Below, in pieces: positions 13,831 to 26,502 of a DNA stretch of 64,000 nt (its first letter is position 1; every line of letters begins with the position of its first letter). Source of the stretch: Augochlora pura (lineage: Eukaryota > Arthropoda > Insecta > Hymenoptera > Halictidae); assembly GCF_028453695.1 (NCBI RefSeq), contig NC_135781.1, forward strand, positions 19,157,640 to 19,221,639, in the 5' to 3' direction. The translations under genes were made by a program, and so were the position numbers. The notes under the pieces are model-generated. The model was not told the DNA's origin. It ran no database searches and worked only from the letters and a program-made list of their open reading frames with translations.

Positions 13831-15950
13831 GCGAAATAAAAAGTTATGCACGATTCTCTACGCTGCGCGGTTGATCTTTTACGATGGATGTTCCTGTACA
13901 AGCATTGCAACGGATAGCGATGAATTATTATGACATACGCGAACAGATGATGTTCTTTTTTTATGATTTTACTTATCAACTTTTTCAATATAGGTTTCAA
14001 CGCGAGTTAAAACGGACGAAAATATAACCGAGTTTGCTTTGAATCATTTACGGTATTATTCTGTTTTGTTGGAAGTATTTTCCCTCTTTGTAGACACATT
14101 CGTTTTCTACATACGTTTATGGAGTGACAATGTATGATATTATGAAAGAGACAGTGTTTTCTTTTTATCACTTTTATCGGGCGTGGAAGTAGCAAGCATG
14201 TTGGAAAAATGGCAAACGTGTATCTTCATTCAGTAAAGATATTCGAGACCAGCAATGTGAGGACTAAAACGCCAGTTTTATTTATTTATTTATTTATTAT
14301 TAGACTGTGGATCTTTGTGCAGAATAGTCATTGTCTAATTGTATGATCTCTAAACTGGATATTTAAAACATCAGAACATATTTCTTTTTGAAACGCAATT
14401 TCTTTTTGTTGCATAGAATCGTTTTGAAAGATCCAAATTAACTCTCAATATGCAACTAATTTTTATTTTATTGTTATAATTTACAAGCTGTACACGATAG
14501 AAAGAAAGTCTTCAAATAAAAATTACATTTCAAATCTACATAAAAAATCAAAAAATATCAATTATTGATTTATCACCTTTTCCAACTGTTTAAACAGTTA
14601 AAAAATCCTATACCACTTGATAGATTCGAACAAAAGGAGTAACTTTTGCTTTTAACTTCTTTCTATCTTGTACACTTTGGGAATTATAGAAATCAAATAA
14701 TAAATAGTAGAATATTTCAGGGTCAATTTCCACTCCTTGCAAAAAATTGCATAATACATATATCATTAACATATTCGTTACATATATAATACATATATAC
14801 ACAAATATCATTTTCCTTTTAATTGTTACAATTTTGTATTTGATCTACCCTTTTTTGTTACGAATGCATAAAATTTGTATAATTACTACTTCTTTACAAA
14901 AATCTAGCAACAAGTAGAACAATAAGTTCACGTGTGAAGTATTCCCTAATTTTTTCTGTGGTAATTTGACGGTAACTATTTTGTGCAGCATAGTAGCATG
15001 CGTATTTCTAAAATAACAAAGCCGAGCGATAGAACTTTTACGCCGCACGAAAGTCATCGGCTTATAAATTAAGGCTTACGGTTCACGAGACGACAGTTTT
15101 TTAATGTATCGTTTCTTGAATCCAAGATCACCGAAAAGATTATGCGGTTTTTATATCCTGAATGTGGAATTTTATTGGGCAAATTTAGTTGCCGTTTTCT
15201 TCTGCGCCCTCGGGAGCTCAATTTATTATGAGATCAGGATCCCTGTTTCAGTGCCGGAAGTTTTTACTCCCCTCGAAGAAGATATGTCGGAGAAAACGTT
15301 TAACTTTGATGAAAATTTTCGCAAAAACCACGGACGTTGTTTCTGGTTTCAACATTTTTTTTTAAGATCCTCCAACTTTTTCTTCACTTCTTTTGAGCAT
15401 CGAACTCTCGAAGGAAACTCGTAATTTTTATAAATACGAGGGGGACACCTTCCTTCAAGCATTATAAAATAGACATTTTTGAAGGGTTTATAGGCAATGG
15501 GGTCTCGTCGGGTGGTAGATCCTTATTCATCAAACTTCTTTTACAGTTTTTTGGCCACAGTTTTTCGAGGTACATCGGCCTCGTTACTGAATTTAATAAA
15601 AACCAATTACAACGTAAATTAGCGCGCTGAAAAGTTAAATGAAGCCGTTGAATAACCTCTTCTCTTCGACGAGTAATAAAAGCAGTGGAAAAATTGAAGA
15701 AAAGCATTGCACTTTATTGGACTTTAGTCATTGCATAATAAACTAGACCCTCTAACGTTTCCAAAAAACGTTTCTAAACGTCTCTACATTCGAAGCCATT
15801 TCAATTGAAAATCTAAAATAATTTTTCTGCTTACGGTATTTCCATTTCGTATAATAAAATTCATTCTATACATATGGAATCGAGTATCGTGATTCATATA
15901 ACATTTACAATTTCAATAATTTTTTAAATCAGAGCTTCAACGATAACTAC
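13831..15950. other. Intron sequence, mostly featureless
   Basis: AT-rich DNA. It contains a (TTTA)n microsatellite at about 14276-14300, directly followed by TAGACTGTGGATCTTTGTGC at 14301. This resembles a lone left end of family B whose right end I could not find. No exon recognised. Confidence 0.45.
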
Positions 15951-16644
15951 ACAGGGTGTCCCGGAAATCGTAGTACAACCGGGCAGGGGGTGATTCTACA
16001 TAAAAAAAGAAGAAAATATTTTGGTATAACATTTTTTCATCCGAAGCTCCATTTTCGTGATAATCGACTTCAAAGTTCGTTCAACTTGCAAAACGATTTC
16101 ATACAATTTGCTTGTCGTGTATTTCACTGCTCTGCTTATCTCTGTCCGGGACAGTGTATACAAAACAGTGATAATTGTGCGGTTGAAACAATACAAAGTG
16201 TTTCACTATTGATTATTCATATTTTATTCTTTTTTACTACTTACTATTACAATGCTACAATAATTGTTGAAAATGTCCTCCTCGCTGCTGCATACATAAG
16301 TTTGCTCGATGAATTAATGATATCTGGACAGATTGTAAGTTGTTATCGCTTTTTAATTTTTCGAATGCCTCAGTAATCTTATGTTTCAAATATGTAACAT
16401 TTGCTATATGCAAATTATATCATTCATGTTATAAACTTGCTATACACAAGCACGACACTTGACTTGATTAATAATACGTGACGAGAAAATTGTATGAAAT
16501 CGTTTACAAGTTGAACAAACTTTGAAGTCGATTATCAGGAAAACGGAGCACCGGATGAAAAAATGTTATATCAAAATATTTTCTTCTCTTTGGATGTAGA
16601 ATCACCCCCTGCCCGGTTGTACTACGATTTCCGGGACACCCTGT
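15951..16644. mobile_element. Family-C foldback element with about 155-bp inverted ends
   Basis: The left end ACAGGGTGTCCCGGAAATCG and the right end CGATTTCCGGGACACCCTGT are exact inverses. The match runs inward with few changes for about 155 bp on each side (to about 16106 and from about 16490), then fades over another 20-odd bases. The middle, about 390 bp, is AT-rich and encodes nothing I recognise. A clean target duplication is not visible (AACTAC on the left, ATAAAT on the right). This is a non-autonomous long-inverted-repeat element of unknown superfamily. The arms could fold into one long hairpin. Confidence 0.8.
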
Positions 16645-17789
16645 ATAAATAATTTTGGAACGTGTTACAACAGTTTTAATGGCCGAGTCGACACTCGAGT
16701 ACAAAGGGTATAAATTGTTATTTCGTTTACAAAGGTGTCTGACTATTTATGTAAATCATCGGAAGTGTTGAACCGTGAGTATCACGTGCGACTATTATCA
16801 CCGTTTCAAAAAGATTCTTAAAAATGACCTTATAATCGTCGCGTTAGAGTGGGTAATCGAATTCGGTCACGATGAAAAGCGGTTCGCAAGGTCGTTCGCC
16901 CTTAAGGCAGCCGAGGAAGCACCTGGACGGTTGCTGAAAGGGTGGAATCGCTGACGTGCATTATCACAACGGCGGATCGATAGCGATCGATCGAGAGATC
17001 GCCAACCCCGCGTCTCGGCCACGGAAAACCCTTAGAACCGGCCCGGGCGTGACCTAATCGAACCGTTTTTCATCGGAACGCAGTATCCTCGTCTTGATAG
17101 TTGCCCGCAGCATCGGCAAGATACTGTCCGAGCTGCCGGGAACCAGACATCGCTGACAGAATTTATTATTCGCATCGTGTTTCAGCGTAATTTACGCCGG
17201 TGCTCATATTCCCCGCACTCCGCCACGAGTTGACGCAAATTGTACGTTATCCGTCTTCGCTGCGTACGCCGCCCGCTAGTGAATTATCAATTTCGGAGCC
17301 GAAGAGACGTTCCGCGCAGTCCACGGTCGCTGACAAAAAGTCTGCGCGCCATGCATCCCCGCGTATCTCCCAAAATCGACGAAAAACGTGGATCATTTAA
17401 AATTCAAATGCGAATTTAAATTGGATATCAAATTTTAAGTTTTTTTCACATTTTTAGCCTGCGATGTAGACGCAAAGGTTTCTCGTAAAGGTCCACCATT
17501 CTTTTGCTGCACCTTTCCATTTTATCTAATCTCGTCTGTTAAAAGCATTTTGATTTATTCGTGCTATAGCGCTCTAGCTTAATTTATTATCCAACTCGAT
17601 GTTCAAATCCCTCGTCCGTTTAAATCGCATAAATGAACATTTATAATACGAACGTGACATGAATACAATAAATATGTGCAGTATGCACACATTAACGGTG
17701 TAAACGATTATTTATACTATAAATACTAATAATATATGTTGTAGAATGGATGTAGATATCAATAATACAAATGCAAGTGATATAAATCA
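16645..17789. other. Intron sequence with a GC-rich island at 16850-17400
   Basis: The island is CpG-rich (for example CCGGCCCGGGCG at about 17038). It carries one plus-strand frame of 66 codons at 17200-17400 with no recognisable domain. The rest is AT-rich and featureless. Confidence 0.4.
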
Positions 17790-17992
17790 GAAACGATAAA
17801 TCGTTTTTTGCCATGACCTTCCATTTTAATAAGTTACTAAAGGGTTGTTTATTAGCTTTGTTAACGATTCTGTCGCGCTAAAATGAAACATCATAATTTT
17901 TCTTGCAATAAAATATCTGAAAGAAAGTATTATTAGAAAGGTTTGCTCGAGGTATCTTCTTGATCAACAATGGAAATTCTTGCTGAAAAATG
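17790..17992 (+). repeat. Left arm of an old inverted repeat pair
   Basis: About 200 bp that matches, on the opposite strand, the block at 21670-21882. Shared landmarks include GGGTTGTTTATTA, GAAACATC and GTATCTTCTTGAT, the last followed by AACAATGGAAATT here and AACGATGGAAATT in the partner. Divergence is high, perhaps a quarter to a third by eye, so the pair is old. Neither arm codes for a recognised protein. It may be two copies of a dispersed repeat or the ends of a decayed larger element. Confidence 0.55.
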
Positions 17993-20919
17993 ATCGATTT
18001 GTATGAAATACGCCTTCATAATTACCGAGTCGAAGAAAATAAATAATTTGTTACACGGTGTAACGAATTTCTCTCAGAAAAATTTTGATAAACGAAGTAC
18101 GTAATTAAGCGATAATTAATCACCTCGCCAAAAGCACAGCCACTTTCTAATAAAGTTTGTAATTTACAATTTCCTATTCGATTAATCATATCTGAACGAG
18201 TGGCGGTTTTACTAGTTTTCAGGGAAACGTAAACAATGACGATTATATAGAAACGCGTGTTATTTACGAAACGCGTGCATTAATTGTGATTTACCGCGGC
18301 CGTTTGTTTCGAAGATGATACCAGAAACATTCAAATCTAGAATTAATTGAATCCGGCAATTGATACTCGTACAAGTCCGGACGGATTAATTCTCATACTA
18401 TTTGCAACGCAAATTTCAAAATATTGTTTGAAGCCAGCGTCTCCCGAGCCCGGCCTTCGAAAACATTTCACGCTATTGTTGTTCGAGTTCCGCTTGCGGC
18501 GTTGACTTTTCACAGAGAATCAAAGTGGAAAAAGTTTCGCGGCGCTGACTACAGAGTGGTCGACCGAATCGAGAAATGTTTTCAATCAATCGTAAATCAA
18601 CTGTGAACAACAACGTCAATATTACTTCAGTATATGTCGAGCTGCATGGAAAAGGGAAAAATAAAAATTCATTGTTTAACTATTCGTATTGACGTGGAAA
18701 ATATCTTCGTTAACGATAACGGAGAATCCCGCGATAAAATTCATTGCGCACGATGCAACCATAAATATAAATAGCAAACGCGACTATATTTTCATACGAT
18801 GACTTTTTACCAACTATAGGGACGAACAAGTTTTACATTGATTTATCATATTTGACCTTTTAATAATTTATCATGCCACTGTCAGGTTATGTTAACATTA
18901 ACTGGGTAGTCGGAGCACTTTATATTTACAGAAAAGATAAATTGCATTAAATATCTTCCTTTTTATATATTATAAATTACTGATCCCCGTACTTTTTTAT
19001 AGTAATGCATCGTTGCAGTTGCAATGAGAACTATATCAGTTTTTTTAGATTCAAACGAGTGATATTTTTATATAAAATAATAAATGCCACCAAACTAAAT
19101 ATATTCGTCTTGTTGGTAATGTTTCGTCCTGGGCATAAGGCCCAAAGGACGATCTTCAAACAAGGAGGGCCAATTTACAGTTTATGATGCTAGTAATGGT
19201 AAAAGGCTATTTTTGAGGAACCGAACCTTCAAGTAATTTTAATATTTCGTACGAAGTATGTTTAATCGGTTGACAATCTCTCGTATTTAGCCTCAATAGC
19301 TGGCTTTATAAACCCCGAGGATTTCCAAAGGGCTCCGCGGAAAGAGGCCTCAAGGCCCAAGACAAAACGTTGCTAAAACATCCCCTACCACAGATTTCCT
19401 TCCTATCCCTACTTTCGCTTTTTTCACCTCTACCAGATTTTCCCTGCGACCGAGCTTTCGAAAAAGCTTGTGCGACGGCGAAGAATTACATCGAATCAAA
19501 ATTAATTTTTACATCGAAGACAGCAAGTTTAAAATCGTTCTTGCACCGAGTGTAGCAAGTTCAGAATTATTTGTCCAATACAAATCGCGACGTTATTATA
19601 CCGAGATTAGGTACAACTGCAGCCAAGTCATTTTGTAGCTAAGACCACTACTGTACAAAGTGTAAATAAACGGATTCTCCGGAGTTAGACTTACAACCTT
19701 TCTTCGTTAAATGATCGTTTAAATGATCAACGTAACATCGTTTAAATGATCAAAATTTGTTTATGAACCCATAGAATTTATTTTGAAGATAGTCATTTAT
19801 TTTGAAGTGTAGTTATAGTTGGATCATTCAACAATGCAATTATTGAGGCATTATCGTAATGGATACAAAATATGTACGATCACTTGTAATTACATGAGTA
19901 ATTTAAAAAATACCCACAATACTCTCGTGAAGTGTGTCAGAATAATAATACGACAATATTATAACATAATTATTCCATCCCGAGCATTATATTATATTGT
20001 AGGTGAATATTCACATGATATGGTCCCCTACCTGGCCCAACTTCTCTTTATTTGATACATTATAATATAATATAATAACAACATATTTCGTTTTTCATTT
20101 CTATGAAAATCTTTTTCTAGATAAACATAGGAGAAACATATAATAAGTAGATAAAGCACATGAAATTAAACATTTTTATAAATCTTAATTTACAAGTCGG
20201 TATTTACTATCGTCAATAACGATATCTTAATAATATAATGATAACAATAATAATATAATACAATACAATACAATGTAATATAATATAATCGTCTCATACA
20301 TAAAATAAAATATACGGGTTCTCTTGTTTAAGTGAGTACACCCCCCTTTACAAACAGATATTACAAATCTGTATTTTCAATGATGGTAAACACGCAGAAG
20401 AATAACATATTATTCAACCGGTAAGTGAAAATTACACTTAATAATTTATGGCGTTAGCAATAATCCTTCTTAGTTATTCTTATCTATAATATTATAATTG
20501 TAGTAACTTAGTACAAACGCAATCTATGTTGCTCAGCAGAGGCTGTTGGATGGTGATCGTCGACCAATGCAGGACGTAAACGTAAGCTAACGATTTACCT
20601 TTATTGTACTTAGAATAATATCGTACAGCACCTCTTTGGATTCCTCTCAGTGCCTATTGTTATTTTTCTGAAGAAAAAAATATAGCTTTCTATTTCAGAA
20701 AATTAGATTGACCTACAGATTTTCTGTACTACGCCATCCAAAAGAAAGAGTTAATACTACATGTTGTAACGCGTTCTACCAAACAACTTCTGCAGGAACA
20801 TTTTTTTAATAACTATAATTACTTCCGAAATATCCTACTCACTTAAACGAGACACTTTTATAAAATCATGATTATAATCTAACTTTGTTTTAAATTTTAA
20901 TTTTATCGACCGTGATGTA
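17993..20919. other. Intron sequence between the inverted arms
   Basis: AT-rich, without recognised exons. A GC-richer patch lies at 18420-18610. A small direct repeat built on CGTTTAAATGATCA occurs at 19715-19757. TA- and ATA-rich simple sequence occupies about 20060-20290. Confidence 0.45.
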
Positions 20920-21164
20920 TTAACATCTTAGGTACTGCTGGATTTTGCGCAAATAAAGTTTTTCATAACTAAATTACCATTTTTCTTAACATATATTTTT
21001 TCCGTCTAGCTATATATAGTATTAATTACATATATTCTTTTCTTAGTATATTGTACATACACACTTCCACTTTAACCGTTTACTTTAATAATTAATAAAA
21101 CAATTGAGTGAAGCACGAAACATTCACGAAAGCCACTACAGTGGCGCGTCGTGCCTGAGGTTAA
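20920..21164. mobile_element. Probable family-D MITE, TTAA-flanked (245 bp)
   Basis: TTAA occurs at both ends. The left terminus TTAACATCTTAGGTACTGCT and the right terminus read inward, TTAACCTCAGGCACGACGCG, are imperfect inverses. The size fits the other TTAA elements. A six-base stem (GCCACT...AGTGGC) lies near the right end. The call rests on TTAA plus size and partial terminal similarity, so it is tentative. Confidence 0.4.
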
Positions 21165-21669
21165 AAATGCTATATTTTGAATGAATATTCATGATGTTAT
21201 GTCAAGAACAAGAAGACTGAAGAGGACAGTGCATTTCTGTTTTGCCTTTCAGTAAAAAGTGCATTTTTTCTACAAGAACGCAAAGAAGCATGCGCGAAGA
21301 TAAGCCAACTGCGCTGAATAGCAGTCAATGCATCACTGAATAGCAAAGGGTGTTATTATAACTTTCTCACTTTTATTGGAGTAAAGTTTATAACTGCAAT
21401 GCGGACGACTATTATGCTCGTAACAATATATTGTAGTAGCACATAATAAGTTCAACAAATTGTTTTCCATAAAATGCATCAATTATCTTAAATAAATTCT
21501 CCGATAAATATTTCGAATATAATTTTATTCATTCAAAGACTTTATTTCTTAACGATTAAGAAATTATTTCGTAGAATTTTTTAAGGAAAATAATAAGCTT
21601 ACCTACCGGTAGATAATATCAGTGATTTAAAACTTGATAACTTACTGCCAATTAGTTCGTTGCCTCGCC

Positions 21670-21882
21670 AATTTTTCAACAGCAATTTCCATCGTTAATC
21701 AAGAAGATACTTCAAGCAAACCGATCTAATAAATCAAACTTTTTCGGAATTTTTATTAAAAGATAAATTACGATGTTTCTCGCTTGCATAACAGAATGAT
21801 TAAGAAATTTAATAAACAACCCTGTAATGACTTATTAAAGTGGAAGATCGTAAGAAAGAAACGATCTACTGTTTCTTATTTA
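21670..21882 (-). repeat. Right arm of the old inverted repeat pair
   Basis: The reverse complement of this block matches 17790-17992 over nearly its full length, with small gaps. The adjacent sequence outside and inside the arms does not match, so the similarity is bounded. See the left arm for shared landmarks. Confidence 0.55.
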
Positions 21883-21979
21883 TTCGAATTTCTTATATAA
21901 TATTATAGATATATGAATTTATTATAATTATTATACGAATTTATTATATTCATTATAAATACTATACGTATAAAATTTG

Positions 21980-22130
21980 TTTCCGAGAATTTATTCGAAA
22001 TATTATACGAACAAAATTTATATCCAACAATTTATTCGAAATATTTCCCAAATACACATTTATTCGAAGTACTCGTTTGAACAAGTTTTCGATGAAGAAT
22101 TTATTCGAAAAGTTATTCGTACAAAATGCA
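21980..22130. repeat. Short tandem repeat around ATTTATTCGAA
   Basis: The core ATTTATTCGAA occurs four times (about 21990, 22030, 22060 and 22100), spaced about 30-40 bp. Variable AT-rich sequence lies between, several times including a TACGAACAAAA-like motif. A decayed minisatellite with no coding sense. Confidence 0.55.
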
Positions 22131-22289
22131 GTTCATAAACGACGATAAAAAATATATAGTCATATAAAAAACGAAGCCGAAAAGGATTCGATATTTTTAG
22201 TCGAAAGGCTCTTTAATCCAAGTTCGAAAATTCATGATTTGAAAACAATGATTTCCCCTTAACGGATAACGATTTTTCCACGAACGGTA

Positions 22290-23180
22290 TCAATGATATT
22301 GCGGATAATTATTGAATCGCCGGCGTATAGGATCCGGGAAGCATGGCGGAATCGACCGGCCGGGTTCTCCGGAGCGGTTCCTCTCCGGGAAACTAACGGG
22401 ACCGGCTCGGGATTCATTCGCGTGAGCAAACAGTTTTACGACGTTCGTGAAAATCGCGGAACAGGGTCGGTTAGGTGGCGCGAGGTCTCGGGTAAAAAGG
22501 CAGGATGCGGGGTAGCGGGTCAATCGAGGAGGGGTCATTCCTCCCTGCGCGCGATAGATTGCGCGGCCGTTGCATTTTCGAATGCACCGCTCGCTGCCAC
22601 CGGCGGCGGCGGTGGTGGCTTACGAGGGTGCGGGGGTGGCCAAATAAATCCACTTTCGCGTGATAAATCCACCATTATCACCGGCCGGGTCTCCTGGAAA
22701 GACGAGGGAGCGAAGATCCGCGATCCGATCGTAAATTACACGCGGTGCAACGCGAAATGTACTTTCGGTGCGTAGTAGACAGGGGAGATCCTCGTGTCTT
22801 AGCAATTCATCGATAGCGTTACGTGACGAACATAACTTCGGCCGCAATTCCGGGCAGACGTGGAATTTGGCGGCCAGTGAATCGCACGTGTCACGAATCC
22901 CGATGACAGAGGACCCCAGGGAAAGTTTCGGCAACTTTTTCCAACTGCTCGTCTGCTCCTCTTCAGTTTCCTGATTGGAGGGGCCGCTGGAGGGGAGAGA
23001 GAGCCTTGCGAAATTTGCGTGTAATACGTCCGTGGTGCAGTTTGGAATTACGCGGGCATCAAGCGTTAGAAATTCACAAGCATTGTTCACAGTCAAACAT
23101 CGTAATGACCTCTCGACCGCGGAGAAGCATGAAAATTCAGGGCTTAGAACTATAATGGACCAAGCGCAGCTAAGTTAATC
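22290..23180. other. GC-rich island with long frames on both strands
   Basis: The most GC-rich stretch in the window. It has a (CGG)n-like cluster at about 22600-22640 and frequent CpG. A plus frame of 160 codons (22293-22775) and a minus frame of 158 codons (22620-23096) overlap. Their translations are rich in Arg, Gly and Ser and show no domain, signal peptide or membrane helix I recognise. Open frames on both strands suggest low stop frequency from composition. A conserved regulatory island inside the intron is the more likely reading. Confidence 0.4.
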
Positions 23181-24540
23181 GGACCTGGCTTTCTCGAAAG
23201 CCACGACTATTAAATTCCGTTGGCTAAGATATGCAATATAATAACAGTTAACGCCGTTTAATCACGAGCATTCAGAGATGCGCCATTTTTGTTTGACTTC
23301 TGACCGCGTGTGCCTTGTGCGAGTTGAACCAGACTGGTTCTTGCGATGAACAGAGAATAGTCATAGAATTAATATTTGTGTATGTGAGATTTTTATTTCC
23401 TATGTTTTCCTCTATGGTTGGTAGCGCTCGTTTACGCAAATTAAAAAGCAGCTGAATAATGTCCTTCATAAAACGAAATGGAAATGTTTATACAAAAGCT
23501 TCATATCAAATGATACGTTATTAAAAAAAACTACTACTCTGTGTTTATTGCAGTAAAATAATAAACTTTGTAATAGTTTATATGAACGTTTTGACGAATG
23601 TGATCAATTAATTTCGATGAAAAACTGAAGATAGTACAGGATATTGTCAGAGTTGAACTATCACGTTTTTCTGTTAATCTCCCGCACCTTTTTTCCTTTT
23701 AACTCTTTCACCACCACGTTGCTTAGCTCTTCTTCGTTTTTAATCATTTCCTTGCTACAATGAGGTAACTTTTGTTTCTTGTATATGTTTGCATAAGACT
23801 GTGTACACTGCTATAACCTTCAATCTACTCGATATGAGAAACTTCATAGTATATGTAATAATATAATATTAGACAGCACATGAAAGAGTTTTAGCTTTCA
23901 CTCATCATTTTACAATACTTTCATCAAAAAATTGCATACGAAGACATGAAATGATGAACATGAAATACCATTCCACATGTACCAAGTTTAAAAAAGACGA
24001 AATCTGTATTCATCTAATAAAATGACTGACATAATTTCTAAACTAATCGTAATAGTCATTTGAGTTAGTTGTATTTATCGGTAACCTGTGTTTAGTAATA
24101 TAATTCATTCAGTAACAAAATTTATGAAATCATATATTCACTGTTAGATTTGTACTATGGACAGATCATATTGCTTGTAGTAAATTACGAAGCAACAAAT
24201 ATAATTCGTCTTGTATCTAAAACGGGTTCTAGCAACAGAACATAGTTTCTGAACTAATCATGATTAATTATTACCATAAGACTTTCCAAAGTGGGATGGA
24301 TATCTTTGTCAGAGAACTAGGTTATCTATTCAACAATCAAATAACGAGAAACATGAACAATACGTATCGTTCTCTTATTACGTGCATAATCAAATTACGT
24401 ATTTGCAATTCCTGAAATAAAATATATAGTAAGGTATACATAAAAGATATTGTCGCTACATCGACAAAGTCGCTGTACTCGTTCATAAAGTGTTAAAACC
24501 TGAAACGAAGTCGCACACATATACCAGAACAGTGTACACG
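23181..24540. other. Intron sequence without recognised features
   Basis: AT-rich. No exon, repeat end or island identified. Confidence 0.45.
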
Positions 24541-25160
24541 ACCAATCAGGGATTCCGCTAAGCATACTGCAGGCGTAGGATCGCGGAAATCGAGCAATTC
24601 GATTGGCCGTAATCTCGTTTGGAATTCGAAACTACGCTACTGCAAGGCAATTTCGAAAAGAGCTGAAGCTCGGTTAATGTTTTGTAAAAATCCGGGCGTG
24701 CATCAGTGTTTTCCAGCCACTAGGTCCCGATACGCGTCCTATCCAGTTGGTCGTCATTTCCGCGAGATCGCGTCCCATAACGGGTTCTCCTTCGCGACAG
24801 ATTTACATAGACTGTGCTCGAAACTCGACGAAACGGTGAGCCTCTGCACGCCGCATGCACACTGCACGTGTCTGCATACGTACAGGCGGTCGAACACGTG
24901 CCAGAATCTCGCCGAATCTTCCGGAACGAGATATCCTCTTTCTCTGGTCACGGTTCAATGGATTCCGCATTGAACGGGATGTCGTGGCGCTGCGAAAACG
25001 CACTTCGATAGATAATCGCGCACGAACAAACCCCTCCGATCGACCTACTGGCCCCTTTTCCGCTCGTTCCTCGTCCACAGCATCTGTCGCTCCACGGAAA
25101 CGGCGAGACCTTTGTCAAAAATCCTTTGCCAACGTAGGGAACGCCTCCTGTCAACGAACC
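24541..25160. other. GC-rich island with overlapping frames on both strands
   Basis: CpG-rich DNA in which four or five frames of 65-109 codons overlap on both strands. None gives a recognisable protein. Same interpretation as the island at 22290-23180, but less GC-rich. Confidence 0.35.
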
Positions 25161-26502
25161 ACGAGTATTTATTATTGTTGTTAAGATTGTACTTAATTTA
25201 ATTTCGTTAACACTATCGTGCGAGAAATGTGATTGGCGCATTGTGTTTTATAAAGATGACAATAATGAATATATTTGTCGAATCAACCGATTAATCGTCA
25301 TGATAAGCGTGTTAGATCAATCCATTGATCAATCATTGTAAGTAGATGTAAGAGTGTGTAGTTTTAATTTTACTTTTGCTAGGAAAACTGTTACCAAACT
25401 CGGATGTACGATTACTCAAGATTAATCGTTTTTAAGTCGAATCCGAAATTTTTAAAAGAATAAGTGGAGAAGAAAAATTTAAATCAAATCTATATTTATT
25501 AATTGTCATTAAACTATTTGAATAAAGAAACAAGTTCCCAAGTTTTAATAAAAAATCGAATTGTCCGAGAAGAATCTCTAAATTAAACAATGTAAGAATT
25601 AACTGACACTAATTCTCCGGCATAGTTATATTTTTCTTCATTTTTATTGTAGTTATATACGATTGATTTCAGAAATTTAGTCAATTATTTCCTAGGAAAG
25701 AATCGTTGTAATTTTAACATTCGTAAAACAGAAAGTACGAAACTAGTGTATTGTCCCTTATCCAAACATTTATTTTTACAATATTCTGGTATCCAGACGT
25801 ACTCATTATCTAATCATTGCATTATTTGGATACATTATCCTAGATAGCTAGTACAGAACTTGAATAAAATATTTATATTTCATTATTTATTTTCAGCCTC
25901 ACGGCCAAGAAATTGGATTTGGTTTACAAAAAACCTAACTCTACATTACTATTTTAAACTTTCATTTTTTATATATACATTCTCATTCACACTCTTGTCT
26001 CTTATACCTACTGACTAAAATCCGTTATTTCCTTCAACCCTTCTCCCTCTATTGCACCTGCTATGCCTTTGGTTTTCTTTCGCCTCTTATCCTAAAAAAC
26101 TAATAAAACTCTCTCCTTTACCCTTTCTTTTCTCTTTCTCTCTACCTTGCCCAGCCATTCATCTATCTTCTCGTTCTTTCTACCGTTTACTACCTCCTCG
26201 ATCTCCACTCTTCTTTCCGTGATGAAAACATTTAGATAATAAAATGTTTTGGTATCGGGATATTACAAAAATAAACCTTTGGATAAGAGAGTATAATTTC
26301 AATTATAGAATCAAGGTTTATCAATATGATACAATTAGCATAATTGAATAATATAAGAGGCGATTAAGATTGTCATTTATATTGCATGTAATAATTGCGT
26401 GTCAAACTGTTGCATGCGAGATTTGAGTCAATGTTTTCGTTTTGTAATTAATATTATTAATAAAACATCATCATGCCACCCAAATATTATCGGTAGTGAA
26501 AT
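25161..26502. other. Intron sequence without recognised features
   Basis: AT-rich, with a pyrimidine-rich stretch at about 25980-26220 (repeated CTTTC and CTCTC). No coding sequence recognised. Confidence 0.45.

Noticed and set aside
20317..20860. Possible element with TIR-like TCTCTTGTTTAAGTGAGTA and its inverse at about 20835
   Set aside because: Only about 17 bases match, no extension inward and no target duplication, so it may be chance.
22293..22775. 160-codon plus frame, the longest gap-free frame in the window
   Set aside because: Arg/Gly-rich translation with no motif, overlapping an equally long minus frame. A CpG island with few stops is a simpler explanation.
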